A stretch of 64,000 nucleotides of DNA, taken from the NCBI GenBank assembly GCA_031556725.1, contig JAVBSL010000014.1, forward strand, positions 1-64,000, written 5' to 3'. The position numbers were made by a program, and so were the translations under genes. This document shows positions 52,597-60,906 of this stretch, piece by piece. The notes below the pieces were generated by a model that was not told the origin of the DNA, ran no database searches, and saw nothing but the letters and a program-made list of their open reading frames with translations. Origin of the DNA: UBA935 sp031556725 (GTDB lineage: Bacteria; Bacillota; Clostridia; Lachnospirales; Lachnospiraceae). Numbering within the stretch: position 1 is the first letter of the stretch; the number at the start of each line of letters is the position of its first letter.

Positions 52597-52625
52597 TTGT
52601 GATTTTCAGTTCTCCGTTATATAAT
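52597..52625 (+). promoter_or_regulatory. Promoter of gdhA
   Basis: TTGTGA (52597-52602), 17-bp spacer, TATAAT (52620-52625); leader about 25 nt. Confidence 0.65.
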
Positions 52626-52658
52626 GTTAAAGGAAAAAGACAATAGGAGGAAGAGAAA

Positions 52659-53993
52659 ATGTCATATGTAGATGAAGTATACAACATGGTGGTTGAGAAG
52701 AACCCTGCCCAACCGGAGTTTCATCAGGCCGTGAAAGAAGTGTTGGAATCTTTAAGGGTAGTAATTGATGCCAACGAGGAAGCATACAGAAGAGATGCTT
52801 TGCTGGAAAGACTTGTAACCCCTGAACGGCAGTTATTATTCAGAGTACCATGGGTGGATGATCAGGGCCAGATTCAGATTAATAATGCATTCCGTGTACA
52901 GTTTAACGGAGCAATCGGTCCATATAAAGGAGGCCTTCGTCTTCACCCCAGTGTTAATTTGGGAATTATTAAGTTTTTGGGATTTGAGCAAACCTTTAAA
53001 AACTCCCTGACCGGCTTGCCGATCGGTGGTGGTAAAGGTGGTTCTGATTTTGATCCCAAAGGCAAATCAGATAGAGAAGTAATGGCTTTCTGCCAGAGCT
53101 TTATGACCGAATTATATAAATACATAGGAGCAGATACTGACGTTCCGGCCGGCGATATCGGTACCGGCGCCAGAGAGATTGGCTATATGTTCGGACAATA
53201 TAAGAGAATCCGCGGTATATATGAAGGTGTGTTGACCGGTAAAGGATTATCATATGGTGGATCCCTGGCAAGAAAAGAAGCTACCGGTTATGGTCTGTTA
53301 TATCTTACAGCAGAAATGCTTAAGGCTAACGGACATGAGATGGCAGGCAAGGTAGTGGCTGTTTCCGGTTCCGGTAATGTGGCCATTTATGCTGCTGAGA
53401 AAGCTCAGGAAATGGGCGCTAAAGTAGTAACGGTATCGGATTCTACCGGATGGATTTATGATCCCGCCGGAATCGATTTGGATCTTTTAAAGGAAATAAA
53501 AGAAGTGAAACGTGCCAGACTGACCGAATATGCAGCAGCCAGATCAAGTGCTGAGTATCATGAAGGCAGAGGTGTATGGTCAGTAAAATGTGATGTGGCA
53601 CTTCCCTGTGCAACTCAGAATGAAATGTTTATTGAGGATGCTAAGGCTTTAGTAGAAAATGGTTGTATTGCAGTGGCAGAAGGGGCCAACATGCCGACAA
53701 CTATGGATGCTACCGAATATCTGCAGGCAAATAATGTTATGTTTGCACCCGGAAAGGCAGCTAATGCCGGCGGTGTTGCAACTTCAGCATTAGAGATGAG
53801 CCAGAACAGCGAAAGATTAAGCTGGAGTTTTGAAGAAGTTGACGAAAAGCTGAGGGGCATCATGGTCAACATCTTCCGTAATCTGGATGAAGCGGCTAAG
53901 AAGTATGGTATGGAGGGGAACTATGTAGCCGGAGCTAATATTGCAGGATTTTTGAAGGTAGCAGATGCTATGACAGCACAGGGAGCAGTATAA
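52659..53993 (+). CDS. gdhA: NADP-type glutamate dehydrogenase
   Basis: Reversible amination of 2-oxoglutarate. Hexameric class, 444 residues. Substrate motifs GPYKGGLRLHPSVN, PIGGGKGGSDFDPKG (catalytic Lys) and PAGDIGTGAREIGY; nucleotide loop VVAVSGSGNVAIYAAEKA. Cofactor NADP versus NAD is inferred from length and family. RBS AGGAGGAAG. Confidence 0.95.
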   Translation: MSYVDEVYNMVVEKNPAQPEFHQAVKEVLESLRVVIDANEEAYRRDALLERLVTPERQLLFRVPWVDDQGQIQINNAFRVQFNGAIGPYKGGLRLHPSVNLGIIKFLGFEQTFKNSLTGLPIGGGKGGSDFDPKGKSDREVMAFCQSFMTELYKYIGADTDVPAGDIGTGAREIGYMFGQYKRIRGIYEGVLTGKGLSYGGSLARKEATGYGLLYLTAEMLKANGHEMAGKVVAVSGSGNVAIYAAEKAQEMGAKVVTVSDSTGWIYDPAGIDLDLLKEIKEVKRARLTEYAAARSSAEYHEGRGVWSVKCDVALPCATQNEMFIEDAKALVENGCIAVAEGANMPTTMDATEYLQANNVMFAPGKAANAGGVATSALEMSQNSERLSWSFEEVDEKLRGIMVNIFRNLDEAAKKYGMEGNYVAGANIAGFLKVADAMTAQGAV

Positions 53994-54013
53994 ATTAAAA
54001 TAAATGGATTTTG

Positions 54014-54054
54014 AAACCTCTGCGGTATTAAGTTAACCGCAGGGGTTATTTTTA
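54014..54054 (+). terminator. Terminator after gdhA
   Basis: AACCTCTGCGGT pairs with ACCGCAGGGGTT (one G-U), then TATTTTT. Confidence 0.88.
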
Positions 54055-54058
54055 TGGG

Positions 54059-54087
54059 TTGACAAGATGGTCTATTTGCGATAGACT
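54059..54087 (+). promoter_or_regulatory. Promoter of blaI-blaR1-like pair
   Basis: TTGACA (54059-54064), 17-bp spacer, TAGACT (54082-54087). The -10 lies inside the first operator dyad. Confidence 0.75.
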
Positions 54088-54110
54088 AAAAGAGTCTACT
54101 GACAATAGAC
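54070..54110 (+). promoter_or_regulatory. Tandem BlaI-type operators
   Basis: Dyad 1: GTCTAT-TTGCG-ATAGAC (54070-54086), over the -10. Dyad 2: GTCTAC-TGACA-ATAGAC (54094-54110), over the start of transcription. Centres are 24 bp apart. BlaI/MecI repressors bind such half-site pairs in their own promoters. Confidence 0.8.
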
Positions 54111-54138
54111 CAAAACGGATACGAAAGCGAGGAAGAAT

Positions 54139-54501
54139 ATGAAAGAATTTAAACTGGCCGAGGGGGAGGCACGGTTTGCTGATATTATCTGGCAGAAGGA
54201 GCCCATATCATCAACAGAGCTTGTGATAATCTGTGCTAAAGAATTCGAGTGGAAGAAATCCACTACATATACGGTACTGAAGAAGCTTTGTGATCGGGGG
54301 ATATTTCAAAACAATAATGCCATAGTGACTTCTATATTATCCCGAGAGGAATTTTACGGCGGGCAGAGCCGGCGATATGTGGAAGATACCTTCGGCGGGT
54401 CTTTGCCCAGATTTTTAACCGCTTTTTATGGTGGGAAAAAGCTAACTGCCGATGAAGCGGAAGAGATGCGAAAACTAATTGATGAGTTTCAGGAAGGGTG
54501 A
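54139..54501 (+). CDS. BlaI/MecI-family transcriptional repressor
   Basis: Winged-helix repressor of 120 residues cut by its partner protease in the classic system. FKLAEGEARFADIIWQKEP and the recognition region KKSTTYTVLKKLCDRGIF are typical; the second half is a dimerisation domain. It precedes the BlaR1-like gene, which begins 4 bases after its stop. Confidence 0.92.
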   Translation: MKEFKLAEGEARFADIIWQKEPISSTELVIICAKEFEWKKSTTYTVLKKLCDRGIFQNNNAIVTSILSREEFYGGQSRRYVEDTFGGSLPRFLTAFYGGKKLTADEAEEMRKLIDEFQEG

Positions 54502-54505
54502 TGCG

Positions 54506-56080
54506 ATGACAGAGCTTTTTATTAAAATATGCAATATGAGCCTAACGGCTTCCTATGTAATCCTTGCAGTATTTCTGATGCGGCTTTTTTTGAATAAACT
54601 TCCTAAGATTTTTTCCTATTGTCTTTGGGCGGTGGTATTGTTTCGTTTGATCTGTCCTTTTTCATTAGAGAGCACCTGGAGTCTGGTGCGAATGGATACC
54701 GAAGTCCTTCAGGAGAATCTGCGCATATCAGGTGAACAGCACGCAACTACCGGGATATCTACAATGTCAGACCAATCTGAAATAAATCAAGCGGTCATGC
54801 CGGAGGACAATGCAAACACTTCTAAAGGAATGAACAGTGTGAACCTGATGCAGAGCGTAGTGACGGCTTTGACAGTAATCTGGCTGGCAGGGTGTATATT
54901 GTTAGCTGGTTGCGGCATTTTTTCTTATTGGCGGCTGAAGAAGCAGATGCGGATGCTGACAGTCAGTGGTGACTGTCAGGAAACTGTTGAATATGCCGGA
55001 AGAAAGCAAGTTCGGATTCTGACCGGCAAGGGAATTGTCAAACCCTTTGTGTTGGGAATCATTAAACCGATTATATATATGACCGAAGGACTTGCAGAAA
55101 TGGAACGGAGATATATTCTGGCTCACGAAAAGACTCATATCAGACGTCGGGACTATCTGGTCAAATTCGGTTCCTACCTGGTGCTGTGTGTATATTGGAT
55201 GAATCCGCTGGTTTGGCTGGCTTTCGCGGGGATGAGCAAAGATATGGAGATGTCCTGTGATGAAACGGTTATCAAAGAGTTGAATGGCGAAGAGCGTAAG
55301 GGGTATTCCTCAACTTTATTGGAAATGGCGGCTGGAAAGAACCGGTCTTTGGCTGGTCCCCTTGCTTTTGGCGAAGGCGATGCCAAAGGACGAATTAGAA
55401 ATATCCTGAATTATCGGCGTCCGGCATTTTGGGTGACGGTGATAGGAATCATGGCTGTTGTCGGTATCAGTATCGGCTTGGTGTTGAATCCGGTGAAGGC
55501 ACCGGAAATTGAAACATGGATGAATTTAACAGAAGAAACAGTGACACCGGCAGAATGGAATCCGGAAGAGATGGCATCCGGTCTAAATGGACTGCGGCTG
55601 GATTATGAAGATGAGAATAAACTGATCTTTCATAACTATGACGGATTGTTTATTTTTGATCGGGAGCGTGCAGAGATAGCACATTCTATAAATCTTGCCG
55701 ATGTGGAATATGAAAACCCTCAAAGGGATCAGCATTATTATTGTGCGGTGTCTGTGTCACCGGATGGAGAAACAGTATTTTTTCATACTATGAACTCGGA
55801 AAAAATATACGTATACACAACAGCGGACAAAACATTGAGAAGCATGGCTTATGACACCAAAACTTATATAGATTTTGAAAAAGTTGATCAAGCGCAAGTT
55901 GGCGTACTTGCATATATGAATGCCGGTGATCAAGCGGGAATATATTTTGCTGAGGCCGGATCTGACATATATGAACCGTTTATCCTACAGGGGATAAGTG
56001 CACACTCTGACCTTTCAGATTCGGTGACATATACTTATAATGAAGAAGAAATGGAATACCTGCCCAGACAGCTGAAATAA
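54506..56080 (+). CDS. BlaR1-like M56 metallopeptidase with a non-PBP sensor domain
   Basis: Membrane zinc protease of 524 residues. N-terminal helices, then an M56 domain with HEKTH (207-211), the HExxH zinc site, and GLAEMERRYILA before it. A further helix (VTVIGIMAVVGISIGLVL) leads to an extracytoplasmic C-terminal domain of about 190 residues. This domain lacks SxxK and KTG, so it is not a beta-lactam sensor; stretches such as YYCAVSVSPDGETVFFHT suggest a beta-propeller-like fold. The signal it senses is unknown. ATG 54506 follows AGGAAGGG. Confidence 0.87.
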   Translation: MTELFIKICNMSLTASYVILAVFLMRLFLNKLPKIFSYCLWAVVLFRLICPFSLESTWSLVRMDTEVLQENLRISGEQHATTGISTMSDQSEINQAVMPEDNANTSKGMNSVNLMQSVVTALTVIWLAGCILLAGCGIFSYWRLKKQMRMLTVSGDCQETVEYAGRKQVRILTGKGIVKPFVLGIIKPIIYMTEGLAEMERRYILAHEKTHIRRRDYLVKFGSYLVLCVYWMNPLVWLAFAGMSKDMEMSCDETVIKELNGEERKGYSSTLLEMAAGKNRSLAGPLAFGEGDAKGRIRNILNYRRPAFWVTVIGIMAVVGISIGLVLNPVKAPEIETWMNLTEETVTPAEWNPEEMASGLNGLRLDYEDENKLIFHNYDGLFIFDRERAEIAHSINLADVEYENPQRDQHYYCAVSVSPDGETVFFHTMNSEKIYVYTTADKTLRSMAYDTKTYIDFEKVDQAQVGVLAYMNAGDQAGIYFAEAGSDIYEPFILQGISAHSDLSDSVTYTYNEEEMEYLPRQLK

Positions 56081-56194
56081 TAAGATTAAAAAAAGAGGTC
56101 AGCCAAGAAGCTGAAAAGCTAAATAAGAAATAAAAACATAGAGTTTGATAAAGTAGTTGCACATTTTGACGGAGTGTGCTACTATTTTATTGAT

Positions 56195-56214
56195 AAATAA
56201 AAACGTTTTTATTT
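56195..56214. promoter_or_regulatory. 20-bp perfect palindrome, probable LacI operator
   Basis: AAATAAAAACGTTTTTATTT with a central CG, typical of LacI-family operators, 16 bases before the lacI start codon. Autoregulation is inferred. Confidence 0.65.
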
Positions 56215-56230
56215 TGGAGAATATTAGATT

Positions 56231-57223
56231 ATGAGGAAAATAACCATTAAAGAAGTGGCTAAAGAAGCCGGAGTTTCTATTTCTACCGTATCCAATGCTC
56301 TGAATAACGTGGATGTGCTTAATCCTAAAACAAAAGCACATATTTTGGAAGTGGCAGAGCGTCTGCATTACGTTCCGAATTTGAACGGTCGTAACCTGAA
56401 GTCTAAGACCACGAAGGTGCTGGGACTCTTTGTAAATTCCATGAAGGGGCCATATTACGGAACTCTGGTGGATACCATGTATCTGGAGTGCGAGAAGAAC
56501 GGATATGAATTGCAGGTTTTCATATCAAAGAACAGTATGGATATGATGACCAATATCCTGGGCAAAAGGGTAGATGGTGCAGTTATTTTAAATGGATGGA
56601 TCGGCGAGGAGCAGGAAACGGCTTTAAGAAAAGAAAAAATACCTACAATTTTTCTGGACAGGGAGATTTGTTCGCAGAAAATATCCAGTTTGGTTTTTGA
56701 TTCCTACACACAGGGTGCAGATGCGGGACGATATTTGCTGACGTTGGGCCATAAGACCTTTGGCTATATCAGGGGAGCGGAAAATAATTATGACAGTAGT
56801 GAACGATTCAAAGGATATTCACATGTTTTGGAGGAAGCAGGTCATCCTTTGCTGACGGAAAATATATTTGATGGTTTTTTTGATCGTGACGCAACCTATC
56901 AGGCGACCATGAAGCTGCTGGAAAAGGAAAGAAAGCTGCCACGCGCAGTATTTGCGGCCAATGATCAAAGCGCCATTGGATTTATGGAAGCTTTGCGGGA
57001 GTGCAACATTTCCGTTCCGGAGGAAATCAGTATTATCGGTTGTGACAATATTGATATCAGTCAATGGTTTACCCCCAGACTGACTACGATTGATACCTTT
57101 TATGAAAAACAGGGAAGGATGGCGGTTATACAATTATTGAAGCTGATCAGGGGAGAAAAAATCGGTACGATACAAAAAGTAGTAGGAAAAATAATTGAGC
57201 GTGACTCATGTCAACACGCATGA
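56231..57223 (+). CDS. LacI-family transcriptional regulator
   Basis: 330 residues. The N-terminal helix-turn-helix reads TIKEVAKEAGVSISTVSNAL with the hinge helix HYVPNLNGRNLKSKTT; the rest is the periplasmic-binding-like ligand domain (LGLFVNSMKGPYYGTLVDTM, VFAANDQSAIGFMEAL region). It is probably the regulator of the downstream GH3 gene, with a sugar as the inducer. Confidence 0.93.
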   Translation: MRKITIKEVAKEAGVSISTVSNALNNVDVLNPKTKAHILEVAERLHYVPNLNGRNLKSKTTKVLGLFVNSMKGPYYGTLVDTMYLECEKNGYELQVFISKNSMDMMTNILGKRVDGAVILNGWIGEEQETALRKEKIPTIFLDREICSQKISSLVFDSYTQGADAGRYLLTLGHKTFGYIRGAENNYDSSERFKGYSHVLEEAGHPLLTENIFDGFFDRDATYQATMKLLEKERKLPRAVFAANDQSAIGFMEALRECNISVPEEISIIGCDNIDISQWFTPRLTTIDTFYEKQGRMAVIQLLKLIRGEKIGTIQKVVGKIIERDSCQHA

Positions 57224-57264
57224 AAATTTTAAAATAAAATTTATTTAAATATGGAGGAAGCAAG

Positions 57265-60045
57265 ATGAGTAAAGTAGGAGTACCCTTGGAAGGATTTGCC
57301 AGGGCGGCAGGTGAGGCTGCAAAGGAAGGTGTTGTATTACTAAAAAATGAAGGGAAGATATTGCCCATCAAGGCTGATGAGCGTATTTCTGTATTTGGCC
57401 GCTGCCAGATTGATTTTTATCGCAGTGGAACCGGTTCAGGCGGAGCGGTTAATGTGGAGTATACCACCAGTCTTTTGAGCGGCCTGCGTGAAAAGAGTAA
57501 GGTAGTAAATGAAAAACTGGCCGGAATCTATGAAGCCTGGATTGCCGATCATCCTTTCGATAATGGCGGCGGCGGTTGGGCGGCAGAACCATGGAACCAA
57601 GCCGAGATGCCATTGACGGAAGAACTTGTGAAAGAAGCACAGACGGTATCCGATAAGGCGATAGTGGTCATCGGACGTACAGCCGGAGAAGATAAGGACA
57701 ATGCAGATAAGCCCGGCAGCCTGCATCTTACACCGGAAGAGGAGCAGATGCTTAGACTGGTAACCGCACATTTTGACAAAGTAGCAGTTATCTTAAACGT
57801 TTCCAATATTATTGATATGAGTTTTATGGCTGATAAGGCCCGGGAATCCAGAATTGGTGCCCTGATGTACGCATGGCAGGGAGGTATGGAAGGCGGAAAT
57901 GCGGTTGCTGATATTCTTCTTGGCAACGCCGTACCCAGCGGGAAACTGCCGGATACCATTGCTTATGAGGTGCAGGATTATCCATCCACACCTTATTATG
58001 GAGATTTGGAAAGTAACTGTTATGTGGAAGATATTTATGTGGGATACCGCTATTTTGAAACTTTTTGTCCGGAAAAAGTTATGTATGAATTTGGATATGG
58101 CCTTTCTTATACTGAATTTGTGGTAAAAACCAAAGAAGCTGTTATTGCAGATGATCAAATAAAGATTGTAGTAGGGGTACAGAACATCGGTACAGAGTAT
58201 GCCGGCAAAGAAGTTGTCCAGGTATATTATGAAGCACCTCAAGGCAAATTGGGACAACCGGCAAGGCAATTGCTGGCTTACGGCAAGACCGGTGTATTGA
58301 CACCCGGGGAATCCCAGGATTTGGAATTTATTATAGATGTAACGAAAATGAAAACCTATGATGATTCCGGGCTCACCGGTGAAAAATCCGCTTATGTAAT
58401 GGAAGCGGGAGAGTATCATATCCATGTGGGAAACAGTATTCGTAAAACGGAAAAAGTGTTGACCTATATCCGGGAATCCTTGCAGGTAATTGAAAAACTG
58501 CAGGAAGCCATGGCTCCCACAAAAGGATTTAAGCGTATGCGCCCGGGAGCAAAGACACCGGACGGAACTTATGAATTACAATATGAAGAAGTACCCACAC
58601 AGATGTTTTCTGTCCGTGAGCGGATTCAGGCCAATTTGCCAACAGCACTGCCGCAAACCGGAAATCAGGGAATTTTGTTAAAGGATGTTAGAGATGGAAA
58701 GGCTTCTTTAGATAGTTTTGTATCTCAATTAAGTAAAGCGGAATTAGCAATAATTGTCAGAGGCGAAGGCATGGGGCATCCGGATGTGACGGAGGGGACC
58801 GCATCCGCCTTTGGCGGTGTAGGGGAATCCCTGATTGAATATGGTATCCCCCTGGCTTGTACAGCAGATGGGCCTTCCGGCATTCGCATGGGCGGAGATC
58901 TGAAATCAACCCAGTTGCCCATCGGAACTTTACTGGCTTCCAGTTTTAATGATGAACTGATAGAGCAATTGTACGTCATGGAGGGGGAAGAACTTCTTCG
59001 CAATGAGGTGGACTTATTATTGGGTCCCGGTATGAATATTCACCGTAATCCCTTGAACGGAAGAAACTTTGAGTATTACTCCGAAGATCCGCTTTTAACC
59101 GGAAATATGGCTTCTGCCGTGGTACGGGGTATTGCCAAAGGGGGAGGCTGTGCCACCGTCAAGCATTTTGCCTGTAATAATCAGGAAACTGCCAGATCCA
59201 TTGCCGATTCGGTAGTATCCGAGCGGGCAGCCAGAGAGATTTATTTAAGAGGATTTGAAATAGCTGTAAAAGAAGGTGGGGCGAAGGCTCTTATGACCTC
59301 CTATAATCCCATAAACGGGCACTGGGCAGCTTCACACTATGATCTGAATACAACCATATTGCGAAAAGAATGGGGCTATGATGGTATTGTAATGACCGAC
59401 TGGTGGGCCAAGATGAACAACGTGGAAGAGGGCGGTCCGGCCAGTGGTCAGAATATGCGCGATATGGTTCGCTCCGGTAATGATGTTTATATGATCGTAA
59501 ACAATTACGGTGCCGAAGCCAACTCCGGCGAAGATGATATTCTCGAGAGCCTGAAGAACGGAACTCTTACAATCGGAGAATTACAGCAAAGTGCTAAGAA
59601 TCTTTGCGGCTTCCTGGCGCGCACGGATGCCATGAACCGGCCTCGCAAGATTGCAACCCAAAGCCTTGCACTTACCCCTCTTAACGAGAAGGAAGCGGCA
59701 CTTCAGGCAGCAGTATGCATCGGAGAAATGAAAGACCAGGAAGCAGTACCGGCAACCGTTCCTATCGAGATGAGTCAAACCACTTATATACAAGTGAAAA
59801 CGGAAGGAAGCTATAATGTCCTGGTGCACATGATGTCCGTAGATTTCAATACCGCTCAAACTACCTGTGAACTCTATGTAAACGGTGAACGGACAGCCAA
59901 CATTACCGCCAGAGGAACAGAGGGCAAGTGGATTACCCAAAAACTGATTAAAGTTAAGTTGCAGCCCGGTGTTTACAGCCTGCGCGTGGAGGAAGTAAAA
60001 CCCAATTTGCTGGTAGATGGTATCCGCTTTGAACTGATGAATTAA
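57265..60045 (+). CDS. GH3 beta-glucosidase-type glycosidase with swapped domain order
   Basis: 926 residues, no signal peptide, so intracellular. The order is reversed compared with most GH3: the C-type alpha/beta domain comes first (EGVVLLKNEGKILPI, DKAIVVIGRTAGED; about 1-280), then a fibronectin-like domain (VVQVYYEAP; about 305-395), then the N-type barrel (ADGPSGIRMGG, GPGMNIHRNPLNGRNFEYYS, ATVKHFACNNQE) with nucleophile D712 in VMTDWW. The end (about 830-926) looks like a CBM6-type domain. Reversed order is known in Ruminococcus and Butyrivibrio glucosidases. The exact substrate is not inferable. RBS GGAGGAAG. Confidence 0.93.
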   Translation: MSKVGVPLEGFARAAGEAAKEGVVLLKNEGKILPIKADERISVFGRCQIDFYRSGTGSGGAVNVEYTTSLLSGLREKSKVVNEKLAGIYEAWIADHPFDNGGGGWAAEPWNQAEMPLTEELVKEAQTVSDKAIVVIGRTAGEDKDNADKPGSLHLTPEEEQMLRLVTAHFDKVAVILNVSNIIDMSFMADKARESRIGALMYAWQGGMEGGNAVADILLGNAVPSGKLPDTIAYEVQDYPSTPYYGDLESNCYVEDIYVGYRYFETFCPEKVMYEFGYGLSYTEFVVKTKEAVIADDQIKIVVGVQNIGTEYAGKEVVQVYYEAPQGKLGQPARQLLAYGKTGVLTPGESQDLEFIIDVTKMKTYDDSGLTGEKSAYVMEAGEYHIHVGNSIRKTEKVLTYIRESLQVIEKLQEAMAPTKGFKRMRPGAKTPDGTYELQYEEVPTQMFSVRERIQANLPTALPQTGNQGILLKDVRDGKASLDSFVSQLSKAELAIIVRGEGMGHPDVTEGTASAFGGVGESLIEYGIPLACTADGPSGIRMGGDLKSTQLPIGTLLASSFNDELIEQLYVMEGEELLRNEVDLLLGPGMNIHRNPLNGRNFEYYSEDPLLTGNMASAVVRGIAKGGGCATVKHFACNNQETARSIADSVVSERAAREIYLRGFEIAVKEGGAKALMTSYNPINGHWAASHYDLNTTILRKEWGYDGIVMTDWWAKMNNVEEGGPASGQNMRDMVRSGNDVYMIVNNYGAEANSGEDDILESLKNGTLTIGELQQSAKNLCGFLARTDAMNRPRKIATQSLALTPLNEKEAALQAAVCIGEMKDQEAVPATVPIEMSQTTYIQVKTEGSYNVLVHMMSVDFNTAQTTCELYVNGERTANITARGTEGKWITQKLIKVKLQPGVYSLRVEEVKPNLLVDGIRFELMN

Positions 60046-60068
60046 GATTTATGGGAAAAAATTACTCA

Positions 60069-60097
60069 TTGCAGTTATTCTCAGAGTTTTGTATAAT
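60069..60097 (+). promoter_or_regulatory. Promoter of lgt
   Basis: TTGCAG (60069-60074), 17-bp spacer, perfect TATAAT (60092-60097). Confidence 0.75.
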
Positions 60098-60138
60098 AGA
60101 TAGCATGTCAGAGAATAATAGCATAGGAGTGATGTACA

Positions 60139-60906
60139 TTGTATAATGAAATTTTAAAACTGGGTCCGATAACGATCCATGGTTACGGACTTATGATAGG
60201 ATTAGGCGTTTTAGCGGCCTTTTGGATGGTCGATAAACGCGCAAAGAATAAGGGACTTAATGCCGATATCATGTTCAATATGGGTATTATTTCCCTTATT
60301 TTAGGTTTTGTCAGTGCCAAACTGCTTTTTGTATTACTGGATATTAAGGATATTATTACCAGCGCCAATCCATGGCAGGCGTTAGCAGGCACCGGCTTCG
60401 TGGTATACGGTGGTATTATCGGCGGTGTGCTCACCGCATTGGCTTATAGCAAAATTAAGAAAATTGAGTTTTTGCGATACTTTGATTTGGCTGCCCCCTC
60501 CATATCCATCGCTCAGGGCTTCGGCCGCCTCGGCTGTCTCCTTGCAGGCTGCTGCTATGGCCGGGAAACCGATTCACCCTTGGGAATCATCTTCCATAAT
60601 TCCGATTTTGCGCCCAACGGCGTAAAACTGGTTCCCACGCAAATCATCTCCAGCGTGGGTGATTTTGCGATTACCTTAATCCTTATCTGGTATGCCCGAA
60701 AACAACGAGAAGCCGGCAGAGTAGGGGGCCTCTACATTATCCTCTACGCCATCGGCCGCTTCATCCTCGAATACTTCCGCAACGACTACAGAGGAGCCTT
60801 CGGCCCCCTGTCAACCTCGCAGCTAATCGCCCTTATTATGCTTATTCCCGGGATCCTGCTATATTTCCTGCCTCTTTGGAAAAAAAGCCGGGAACAGGCC
60901 TCATAG
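60139..60906 (+). CDS. lgt: Prolipoprotein diacylglyceryl transferase Lgt
   Basis: Membrane enzyme that adds diacylglycerol to the lipobox cysteine of lipoproteins such as the binding proteins in this window. 255 residues, about seven helices. GPITIHGYGLMIGLGVLAAF contains the HGxxx motif; GRLGCLLAGCCYGRETDSPLG is the variant of the RxGNFxNxExxG signature seen in Clostridia; IGRFILEYFRND is the third. The start is TTG 60139, 8 bases after AGGAGTG, because the nearby ATG is stopped at once. It overlaps the convergent lyase gene by 6 bases. Confidence 0.93.
   Translation: MYNEILKLGPITIHGYGLMIGLGVLAAFWMVDKRAKNKGLNADIMFNMGIISLILGFVSAKLLFVLLDIKDIITSANPWQALAGTGFVVYGGIIGGVLTALAYSKIKKIEFLRYFDLAAPSISIAQGFGRLGCLLAGCCYGRETDSPLGIIFHNSDFAPNGVKLVPTQIISSVGDFAITLILIWYARKQREAGRVGGLYIILYAIGRFILEYFRNDYRGAFGPLSTSQLIALIMLIPGILLYFLPLWKKSREQAS

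Noticed and set aside
52557..52646. A 29-residue open frame with a signal-like start (MKKKFLYIYMVLFIVIFSS)
   Set aside because: No RBS, and the gdhA -35 and -10 lie inside it; a chance frame in AT-rich promoter DNA is more likely.
57224..57242. AAATTTTA / TAAAATTT inverted repeat before the GH3 gene
   Set aside because: Made only of A and T in an AT-rich spacer; expected by chance.
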